The notes under the pieces: model-generated
The model's database searches: none
Told to the model about the DNA's origin: nothing
Seen by the model: only the letters and a program-made list of their open reading frames with translations
Shown here: piece by piece, positions 1-6,394 of the stretch
Layout of the letters: every line of letters starts with the position of its first letter
Numbering within the stretch: position 1 is the first letter of the stretch
From: Acidobacteriaceae bacterium
GTDB taxonomy: Bacteria; Acidobacteriota; Terriglobia; Terriglobales; Acidobacteriaceae
Direction: 5' to 3'
Assembly: GCA_003140785.1 (NCBI GenBank)
Contig: PLKY01000313.1
Coordinates: forward strand, 1-7,586
DNA: 7,586 nt
Position numbers and translations under genes: made by a program

Positions 1-3000
1 TAGAAGTCCGGTCCCTGAGAAGACTTCTCGGTAATGTTGCTCGGTCTTTCTTCCCGACTGATATCCCCACCATTGCTGCAGATACTGTTGTCCATCCGGC
101 TCTAGCACCCGTGTGCAAGCCTTGGCCAGCGCGAAACCGCCCGGCTTCATGCCCCAATTGTTCGCCGTTCCCCGCATACTGTCATAGGTGGCATAGAGGT
201 ATAGCTCACTCAAGTCGACGGGCTTGAGGATGATTCCCCGGGCCGCATAAAGGTCGCGAACTCCATCCATGAAGAAGGGACTGAAGCGGGCGTAAAAGTC
301 GCCGGTAACCACCACGCGAGGGCAATCCATGGGATTCCGCATGCGCGGCAGCGCGGCTAGATTCTCAACGAATTTGGGCAGCCCCGAAGAGAAATCGTCG
401 ACTGTTCTTGCACTGGTCCTGAATCGATTCCACTCCTGTTGGAACTGGTCAATACTACCTGGACTGCCGGAACTGCCGGGAGTCCCCACGACGCGCAGAA
501 CATAATCGATTTCGACGAGGATGTCGGCCAGGAGAACAGCCGGCGACAAATGGCTCAGCAGCACAGAGGGGTCGAATCCCAGATAGTCGTTTTCTTTGCC
601 GGGACTCACCATGAATATGTCGGCTAACTGATGTTCGACGATGAAGCGCTCGCAGTATTCCATGTAGGCTTCACTGACGCAGGGGGCGCCGCCGCGGAGC
701 ATGTGAAAGCCGACGATTTCGCCGGGCTGACGATCGCGGTGGATCTGGAGCAACTGTCCGATCGAAAGAGGCAGCGGGAGACATTCGCGTCCGGAGGTGG
801 ACTGCAGACCGAGGTCGAGTTGGCTTCGATCCATGGGGACAACTGGGCCCGCGTGCAAACCAAGCCAGCCGAGGGCCATGGCCGCGGACTCGGCGTGGTA
901 CTGCGAGAAATTCAGGAGATGCAGTTTGACCCGCGGGTCGGTGAGCGGCACTCTCTCGCCATTCGAGGAGATCAGGGTTCCGCCCTTGACCAGCCGGCAA
1001 GGAGTCAACGGCCTGGCGCGGCTGGGTTGAGCCGCGCGGTAGTTTTGCACGATATCGAGAAAAGCCTCGAGACGCGTCTGCACGCCGCCGTCCGCGGTGT
1101 GCGCATCGATTTCGAGGGTGAGGTATGGCTTGGAATCCAACTCGAAGGCGAGCAGCGAGTGAGTGAATGCATCGATGGTGCAACTGAAATTGCTGATCGT
1201 GAGGAGAAAAAGGTTGGGATGCTGCTTGGCGAGCGAGGCCGCATTCAATATCTGATTTGCAAAATGCCAAACTGTGGGCCCTGGTCCAGCCGGCATCAGG
1301 CAATCCGCGGGAATCACCTGCACGCCCATGCTGGAAAGCTTTTTGCCGACGGATTGCGAAGCCTCGGGCGTGTACGCGTTATAGCTGTGCCCGGCCAACA
1401 AGATTGCCGGCTTGTCCGCCGCGAGTGCTTTCGCGAGTGCTTGCCTGCCGATCTCGATCAGAGCGCAGTCGGTTCTGGTCTGCTCGCCGATGGCCGCGGC
1501 CCAGGCATCGTTGGCCAACTCGCGTGAGACTCCCAACTCGCGCGCGACCATGTCCGCCATTGCCGCATTGGCCGCGTAGCCGTTGGTGAAGTCCAGAACC
1601 GGCGAAAGGAAGTGCGTATCTGGAAATGCCTTGGCCAAAAAGTACGGGCCGGCTTGCGTGATCGGGCAGAGGTAAGAATCCTTGGCGGAGTCGTGCTGAG
1701 GCATTCGCGCCACCTGGGGCAGAAAGACCAGATGCACGTCATGCTTGGATAGATCCAAAACTGCGCCGTGTGCGATCTGCGCCGGCAGGCAGAAACCGGA
1801 ATGCGACCTAAGATCGCCGCGCGGGTCCACGCCGGATAACACCACCTCCATTCCGAGAGCCGAGAAGAAAGTCGAGTAGAGGGGGAACAAAGAGTGCGTG
1901 GTCAACGCGCGAGGAATGCCAACGCGCTTGTCGGCGACTATCGCGGTTCCATTGGATTGACCGAAGGATTCCTCGATGAACGATTTGGCGGCTTCAAGCG
2001 CAGGTCCAACATCCCAGTAAGGACGCGTCTTCGGAGCAATCCTTGGCGCGGCATGTATATGTCTGGGGCCTCCATAGATAATCGCGGCCCGCTGTTCCAC
2101 CAAGTCGGGTGCAGGCGCGATGCGGGCCTTTCGCTTCCACACGTTCTCGTACAGGCTGCAACGGCCGCCAAACGGAAAGCGCCGCCCAGCCACTTCGAAA
2201 CGCTCGATGCTGCAGTACATTTTGCACGCCCGGCAAGTGAATCGGCCAACGAGCTTCATTTCCGCGGACGCGAGAGTCTCGAGATCGGTTGCCGCGCTCA
2301 GTGCGTTGCCTGACCGGTCGAGAGCGAGCAATGCCACACCCAATGCTCCGAGCAATTCCGGGTTGGCGGGGATCACGATCGGACGCCCAACGCGATGTGC
2401 GAATGCATACCCAACCGCCCGGTTCAGAGCAACCCCTCCCTGTAGGAGCACCTTCTTCCCCACTGGGCGCTGACCTTTGACTTTCGTGAGATAGTTTTCG
2501 ACGATGGCGTATACCAGGCCGGCGAGAATGTTGTCGCGCTTTTGGCCTTGTTGTTGAGCAATGCGGATGTCGGAGTTGATGAATGCCGCGCATGTTGTCT
2601 TGAATTTCACCGGCGCCGGCGCGGCCAACGCGATGTCCGCGATCTCCGAGACTTTGATCCCAAGATCGCTCTGGGCGCTCTCTTCGAGGAAAGAGCCGGT
2701 GCCCGCGGAGCATGCGTTGTTCATCGCATAACCGATGGGCACCCCGTTGCGCAGGTAAATATACTTGGCGTCCTGGCCGCCGATTTCAAAAATTGTGTCC
2801 ACGTCCGCGACAAAGTACGTTGCTCCGGCGGCATGAGCCGAAATCTCGTTGTACACCTGTTCGGTGCCCAACCATGCACCGATAAGTTCGCGGGCCGAAC
2901 CCGTCGTGCTGACCAAGCCCACGAAGCGATTACCGACTTGACCCATGAGGACTCTGAGGCATTCACGCACCGCGGCCACGGGATCATCGTGCGTTCGCGC

Positions 3001-3948
3001 GTAATGACAGGCCACAATCGCTCGCGTTGCAGGATCGAGCAAAACTGCCTTGGTGGTCGTCGAGCCTGCATCGATGCCCAAGACCAATGGACCGTCCGGC
3101 GGCGCTTGCAGTGCAGGAGCGATCATCACTTGCACCTGGTCCTTGTATTGATGCAGCGGCGGCAGGGTATCGAAGACGGGCGGATGTGAGATGCGCGGCA
3201 ATTTGTGGATCGGATTGTCGCGCGTGAGCAGTGCACTCCCCCACGCTTCGAACCACGGACTCTCCGGCAGCACGATCAGCTCAGTATCGGGCAGCTTTTC
3301 ACGGAGCGCACCGACGAAGGCATCATTGCGCGTAACGCCTCCAATCAGGAGCACGCGCCGCAGCGAGTTCTGGCCTTTCTCGAGGAGCGACACGACTTTA
3401 CTGGCCATGCTATCGTGCAGCGTTTGCAGAATGTCAGCGGGCGTGGCCTCATGGCGATTGAGCTTATGCGTCACGTCGGATTTGCAGTGCACAGTGCAGC
3501 GCGACGCCAGCGGCACAACATTTCCGGAAGCCGAGAGCTGAATGGCCTCGTCGATGTCGAGTCCCATGCGGCCGATCAGTTGGACGAAGAACTCGCCGCT
3601 GCCCGCCGCACACTTGTTGTGCGAGAGGACATTGGTGACTCTTCCATCCCTGAGCGCATAGACGAGGAACGATTCGCCGCCCAGCGAAACTACCGCATCA
3701 AACTCGCTGCCCCCCTCGTGCCCCACTTCGCGCAAACCACGTTGGATTGCGGCAAACTCCGAGATGTGGCCAAGATGTCCAGACACTCCGAAGTATTCGG
3801 CGCCGGCAAGCTCCGGCAGAGAAAGCAACTCCTTTAGGACCTCCAGCGGGCGTCCCTGATGGGCCATCACCTTGGCATTTTTGAGGTGGGATTGGACCGC
3901 GACCACCTTGACCGTCAGTGCGCCGATGTTGATGCCAACATAGGACAT
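1..3948 (-). CDS. Fused acyl-CoA dehydratase activase-related protein (two BcrAD/BadFG ATPase domains, DUF2229-like and HgdB-like regions), 3' end outside window
   Basis: Reading the minus strand from ATG 3948-3946 gives 1316 codons with no stop up to the window edge. Domain 1 (about residues 1-275) starts GINIGALTVK and has GGES (90-93), a Cys-Ala-Ala-Gly-Ser-Gly loop with C113, SRCTVHCKSD with C151, and GG203-204. Domain 2 (about 288-545) has the canonical GIDAGSTTTK (291-300), GGQD (390-393), C413 in ACSAGTG, C453 in TTCAAF and GG504-505. Four cysteines (572, 575, 579, 597) form a likely metal site. GIPRAL near 677 opens a DUF2229-like region. GHSYNAY (853-859), NFSC923TID and EIDAHTAD (946-953) match the dehydratase-subunit-like part. 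In known activators such as HgdC, the paired cysteines hold a [4Fe-4S] cluster bridging a dimer, and ATP hydrolysis drives electron transfer to a 2-hydroxyacyl-CoA dehydratase. The substrate of these long fused proteins is not established. No signal peptide is seen, so it is probably cytoplasmic. The start is supported because the first ATPase strand begins at residue 3; only a weak AGAG lies upstream. Family members are about 1400 residues, so roughly 100 are probably missing. Confidence 0.93.
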   Translation of the reverse strand, partial: MSYVGINIGALTVKVVAVQSHLKNAKVMAHQGRPLEVLKELLSLPELAGAEYFGVSGHLGHISEFAAIQRGLREVGHEGGSEFDAVVSLGGESFLVYALRDGRVTNVLSHNKCAAGSGEFFVQLIGRMGLDIDEAIQLSASGNVVPLASRCTVHCKSDVTHKLNRHEATPADILQTLHDSMASKVVSLLEKGQNSLRRVLLIGGVTRNDAFVGALREKLPDTELIVLPESPWFEAWGSALLTRDNPIHKLPRISHPPVFDTLPPLHQYKDQVQVMIAPALQAPPDGPLVLGIDAGSTTTKAVLLDPATRAIVACHYARTHDDPVAAVRECLRVLMGQVGNRFVGLVSTTGSARELIGAWLGTEQVYNEISAHAAGATYFVADVDTIFEIGGQDAKYIYLRNGVPIGYAMNNACSAGTGSFLEESAQSDLGIKVSEIADIALAAPAPVKFKTTCAAFINSDIRIAQQQGQKRDNILAGLVYAIVENYLTKVKGQRPVGKKVLLQGGVALNRAVGYAFAHRVGRPIVIPANPELLGALGVALLALDRSGNALSAATDLETLASAEMKLVGRFTCRACKMYCSIERFEVAGRRFPFGGRCSLYENVWKRKARIAPAPDLVEQRAAIIYGGPRHIHAAPRIAPKTRPYWDVGPALEAAKSFIEESFGQSNGTAIVADKRVGIPRALTTHSLFPLYSTFFSALGMEVVLSGVDPRGDLRSHSGFCLPAQIAHGAVLDLSKHDVHLVFLPQVARMPQHDSAKDSYLCPITQAGPYFLAKAFPDTHFLSPVLDFTNGYAANAAMADMVARELGVSRELANDAWAAAIGEQTRTDCALIEIGRQALAKALAADKPAILLAGHSYNAYTPEASQSVGKKLSSMGVQVIPADCLMPAGPGPTVWHFANQILNAASLAKQHPNLFLLTISNFSCTIDAFTHSLLAFELDSKPYLTLEIDAHTADGGVQTRLEAFLDIVQNYRAAQPSRARPLTPCRLVKGGTLISSNGERVPLTDPRVKLHLLNFSQYHAESAAMALGWLGLHAGPVVPMDRSQLDLGLQSTSGRECLPLPLSIGQLLQIHRDRQPGEIVGFHMLRGGAPCVSEAYMEYCERFIVEHQLADIFMVSPGKENDYLGFDPSVLLSHLSPAVLLADILVEIDYVLRVVGTPGSSGSPGSIDQFQQEWNRFRTSARTVDDFSSGLPKFVENLAALPRMRNPMDCPRVVVTGDFYARFSPFFMDGVRDLYAARGIILKPVDLSELYLYATYDSMRGTANNWGMKPGGFALAKACTRVLEPDGQQYLQQWWGYQSGRKTEQHYREVFSGTGLL
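454..487 (-). repeat. Short 9-bp tandem repeat encoding a Gly/Ser/Pro linker inside the activase-related gene
   Basis: On the plus strand, 461-469 (GGACTGCCG), 470-478 (GAACTGCCG) and 479-487 (GGAGTCCCC) are successive imperfect copies of a 9-bp unit. On the coding strand they give residues 1156-1165, TPGSSGSPGS, a flexible linker between the dehydratase-like core and the last part of the visible protein. The frame is kept. It probably arose by slippage in a surface loop. Confidence 0.55.
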
Positions 3949-4120
3949 GGCGACTCTGTTCTGCGGAACCGGTGAAATAGCTTCGCGGACAGGCGAAAAC
4001 TGTAGATCCGGTCGACTCAAGCGCGTGGGCGAAGAGCTTTACGCAAAAAAAGAAGAGAACGACACTTCGCTTGGAAAACCGAAGAACGACGGCATTGATC
4101 ATGCTCATTATTGGGAATCG

Positions 4121-4144
4121 CGAAAGTGACCCTCGTCACTTTCG
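4121..4144. promoter_or_regulatory. Perfect 10-bp inverted repeat with a 4-nt spacer (candidate operator)
   Basis: CGAAAGTGAC (4121-4130) and GTCACTTTCG (4135-4144) are exact reverse complements separated by CCTC. One G-U and one C-G pair could extend the stem outward. No T-run follows on either strand, so it does not look like an intrinsic terminator. It lies 173 bp upstream of the minus-strand start and 324 bp upstream of the plus-strand start, which fits a dimeric regulator's binding site or an RNA hairpin in a long 5' leader of the activase-related gene. The binding protein is unknown. Confidence 0.5.
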
Positions 4145-4450
4145 TGCGCTGGAATGAGCCCCAAATCAACTCCTGGAAGCAGAATCGACAGCTTACTGTC
4201 CCAAGAACCACCTGAGTAACAGTTCTCCGTCATGCTCAAATCGGCATTGGAAGCCTCACGACTGAGTCGCGGCAAGCGAATGACCGACTCCTTAGACATA
4301 TCTCGAAATTGGTCGTCGTATTTTGATGAGTGGGGTGGATCTCCTCGTCTGAGCCCTTCCTTATGGCCTCGTTTGTCCTCATCAGACAGTGACAACCATC
4401 ACGGCACTGGCAGCCACGACCTGCTACCTTGTTGTTCCAGATTTCGGACC

Positions 4451-4460
4451 AAGGGAAGGA
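4451..4460 (+). promoter_or_regulatory. Ribosome binding site deciding the start of the DUF2846-like gene
   Basis: AAGGGAAGGA ends 8 nt before ATG 4469. This purine-rich Shine-Dalgarno match, together with the signal peptide that begins at this ATG, favours 4469 over the in-frame ATG at 4232. Confidence 0.75.
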
Positions 4461-4468
4461 ACGCTCCC

Positions 4469-5038
4469 ATGCGTAATACTGCTTGCCTCGCGGGAGCTTG
4501 CAACTCATTCGCAAGCCTTCTGCTCGCATCGACAGCGATGGCATTTCTCTTCACGGGGCATATCTCTCCAGCACAGGATTCCAAAATCCCCGCCGTGCTG
4601 CCCGCGCCGTCCAACGGCAAAGCCATCGTCTGTATCTACCGCGTATCCAGATTTACCGGCTCCGCCGCGCACGACGAGATCTATGTGAACGACACCCATC
4701 TTGGCAAACTACTGAACGGCGAATACGAATTCATGGAAGTACCCTCTGGGACCGTGGTCATCGCCGGATTGCCCAAGATGTACTACGGTGGCATCATCCA
4801 GTCCACCGGGGCGGCTTTGGCCGAGGCTAGGAAGAAAGAGAACGAGCGGGCTCGGTTTGAGGCGGAGGCCGGCAAAACTTATTACTTCAAATGGACCTCG
4901 GGAGCTATGGCAACGGGCATCAAAGTCACGCCTGTGGATCCATCGGTCGGAGCCAAAGAGATGAGCAAGCTCCATCTCTCCAAACCCCCAGACGACGCGG
5001 AAGCATCGAAAGCCGAAACAAAACCGGGTCCGCAATAA
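4469..5038 (+). CDS. Exported DUF2846-like domain protein
   Basis: The protein has 189 residues and its function is unknown. Residues 1-35 look like a signal peptide: an Arg near the N-terminus, a hydrophobic stretch at about 14-30, and a likely cleavage site at SPA/QD after residue 35. No lipobox is seen at that site. The mature part opens with a strand containing AIVCIYRVSRFTGSA, then IYVNDTHLGKLLNGEYEFMEV and a short GTVVIAG strand. This is the pattern of DUF2846 proteins: a beta-rich domain with a Tyr-Arg motif, a small-residue turn, then an exposed Asn and a Gly-rich hairpin. A charged helix (AEARKKENERARFEAEAGK) and the strand TYYFKW follow. The C-terminal 25 or so residues are polar, rich in Lys, Glu and Pro, and probably disordered. 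It most likely sits in the periplasm or on the cell surface. The gene is alone, with 340 bp before the next one. The family assignment is from pattern memory only. Confidence 0.8.
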   Translation: MRNTACLAGACNSFASLLLASTAMAFLFTGHISPAQDSKIPAVLPAPSNGKAIVCIYRVSRFTGSAAHDEIYVNDTHLGKLLNGEYEFMEVPSGTVVIAGLPKMYYGGIIQSTGAALAEARKKENERARFEAEAGKTYYFKWTSGAMATGIKVTPVDPSVGAKEMSKLHLSKPPDDAEASKAETKPGPQ

Positions 5039-5378
5039 AATCGTTGCGACTGACCCTGTGGACGCGGCATACGCGCTCGCTGGATATAGTCGATCATCTG
5101 TGAGTCGCCGTTGAACTGATGAAGCCATCGAAAGGTCTGGATGGTGGACAAACCCACATAAACCCGAATTTCTGGTTCTGTCCGAATCGGTCATTCTTCC
5201 GGAATGCCGAATCCCGACGCGACGCCTGTTTGCCGATCCTATCTCGCCTTTGTCGTGCAAAGCGAACCTGAGCGACTGTCAGAATTCAATTCCGCGTTTG
5301 AATTATTTGCAATCTCTCTTTCCGGAACACGCCGGTAGTTGATGTCTAACTAACTCTACTGCTGACTATCATCGACCT
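5039..5378. other. Intergenic region, 340 bp, upstream of the hemolysin III family gene
   Basis: No credible gene is seen. No strong GC hairpin with a T-run follows the upstream stop codon. A weak bulged hairpin can be drawn at 5187-5210 (TCGG-T-CATTC, loop TTCCG, GAATG-CCGA), but no T-run follows it. The last 100 bp are more AT-rich than the genes around them and contain the inverted repeat at 5283-5304, which makes this the likely promoter region of the gene starting at 5379. Confidence 0.65.
5283..5304. promoter_or_regulatory. AT-rich inverted repeat (7-bp arms, 8-nt spacer), candidate operator
   Basis: AATTCAA (5283-5289) and TTGAATT (5298-5304) are exact reverse complements around TTCCGCGT. 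The centre lies about 85 bp before the GTG start at 5379, a normal distance for a promoter or operator. The arm composition and 15-bp centre-to-centre spacing suit a dimeric helix-turn-helix regulator. No -10 box could be assigned with confidence. Confidence 0.35.
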
Positions 5379-6020
5379 GTGCAAACCCAAACCAAGCTGG
5401 GCGACATTCTTGCCAACGCAATCACGCACGGGATCGGAGCCGTTCTCGCTGTGGCGGGCGCAGTGTACCTTATCGCCGCATCAACGCGGGGAACGGCGTG
5501 GCACATCGTCAGTTGCACCGTCTTCGCCACAACGTTGGTTCTCGTTTACCTGTGCTCCACGCTCTACCACTCGCTGGTGCGAACGCGGGCACGGCATGTC
5601 TTTCAGGTTCTCGACCATTCGGCAATTTACCTACTGATTGCTGGGACCTACACGCCTTTCACGCTGGTTTCGCTGCGTGGACCTGTGGGCTGGGCGCTTT
5701 TTGGTGTTGTCTGGGCACTGGCCGTCGCCGGAGTGATCTTCAAGAGCGTGGCTGTCGGACGGTTTGCCGTGGCGTCGGTGTTGGTCTACCTGTTCCAAGG
5801 CTGGTTCGTGGTCTTCGCGGCCCATCCGCTGCTCCAAGCCATCGGTTGGCACGGGATGATGTGGCTGGTCGCGGGGGGATTGGCTTACACGTTAGGCGTC
5901 GTTTTCTTTGCTTTGGACCGCTTGCGCTACTTCCACGCCACCTGGCATGTCTTCGTCCTGGCCGGCAGCGTAGCCCACTACTTTGCCATTCTTTTCTATG
6001 TCGTTCCGCCGCGTTCCTGA
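5379..6020 (+). CDS. trhA: Hemolysin III / TrhA family membrane protein (PAQR superfamily)
   Basis: The protein has 213 residues, the usual length for this family, with seven likely membrane helices at about 15-35, 42-63, 80-98, 103-121, 130-148, 158-178 and 189-209. Signature features are ANAITHGIGA (12-21), CSTLYHS (59-65) with S60 and H64, LDHSAIYLLIAGTYTP (78-93) with D79, and HATWH (186-190) followed by AH200YFA. By analogy with adiponectin receptors, H64, H186 and H190 would bind zinc, with S60 and D79 close by, suggesting a membrane-embedded hydrolase-like site. Bacterial relatives have been linked to membrane lipid and fluidity homeostasis; the hemolysin name is historical and does not show that this protein is a toxin. 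GTG 5379 is the only reasonable start: an in-frame stop at 5340-5342 blocks longer versions and the N-terminus matches the family. No good Shine-Dalgarno sequence precedes it. It appears monocistronic. Confidence 0.92.
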   Translation: MQTQTKLGDILANAITHGIGAVLAVAGAVYLIAASTRGTAWHIVSCTVFATTLVLVYLCSTLYHSLVRTRARHVFQVLDHSAIYLLIAGTYTPFTLVSLRGPVGWALFGVVWALAVAGVIFKSVAVGRFAVASVLVYLFQGWFVVFAAHPLLQAIGWHGMMWLVAGGLAYTLGVVFFALDRLRYFHATWHVFVLAGSVAHYFAILFYVVPPRS

Positions 6021-6394
6021 ACCAAGGCGCCCTTTGCCGAAAAAGACATTTGCCACTACGTATGAGTCGCCAAAATGGAGCACATTCGACTGTACGTGTT
6101 TCGACTTGGGTGTACGGCTGACGGTCACTCCGGAATGTATCGGTGGATTTCACTCTTTCAGAGGATGACTTGGCAATCCCAATGTTCTCCCGGCTTCCCT
6201 TGAGTTGGTCTCGGCCGTGTGGCCTCTCCGGCACTGACCGAGCAGTAACCGCCGAGCAGCTCTCTGAGTGCCTCGGATTATGCGCTTGCTGACATCATTC
6301 AGTAAGTGGGGTGGAACGCTTACCAGCCATCACAGCCCGCGGCCGCCCTTCGCGCTATCATGGCCGCGAATCCATACTTGCAACCGAGGCCCTT
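6021..6394. other. Intergenic region, 374 bp, upstream of the glycosyltransferase gene
   Basis: Reading frames here are short and resemble nothing known. I see no clear intrinsic terminator after the stop at 6018-6020 and no convincing promoter boxes. Small inverted matches exist, such as GTAAG/CTTAC at about 6302-6323, but they are too short to interpret. GAGG at 6386-6389, 5 nt before ATG 6395, is a plausible ribosome binding site for the next gene. Confidence 0.6.

Larger units (their letters stand above)
3949..4468. other. Divergent intergenic region, 520 bp, between the activase-related gene and the DUF2846-like gene
   Basis: This stretch separates two genes read away from each other and should hold both promoters. 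Short open frames cross it on both strands, but none has a recognisable protein, a good ribosome binding site or family-like composition. The plus-strand frame of the downstream gene stays open back to an ATG at 4232, but the added 79 residues look non-coding and lie before the signal peptide. The clearest structure is the inverted repeat at 4121-4144. I could not assign -35/-10 boxes with confidence. Confidence 0.7.

Noticed and set aside
631..1527. Plus-strand open frame of 298 codons
   Set aside because: It lies wholly opposite the activase-related gene, whose minus-strand frame carries recognisable conserved motifs throughout this stretch. The plus-strand translation resembles no family and is a shadow of GC-rich coding DNA.
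2542..3837. Plus-strand open frames of 215 codons (2542-3189) and 210 codons (3205-3837)
   Set aside because: Both are antisense to the two ATPase domains of the minus-strand gene and have no domain signature or ribosome binding site.
4121..4144. Intrinsic terminator reading of the palindrome
   Set aside because: Neither side has a T-rich tail, and the two flanking genes are divergent, so neither ends here.
4232..4468. 79-residue N-terminal extension of the DUF2846-like protein from ATG 4232
   Set aside because: It would place the signal peptide inside the protein. The ATG at 4469 has a strong Shine-Dalgarno sequence, whereas the extension has random-looking composition.
4329..6315. Shared 11-bp string AGTGGGGTGGA at about 4330 and 6304
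   Set aside because: A single short match with no similarity in the flanks; chance is a sufficient explanation.
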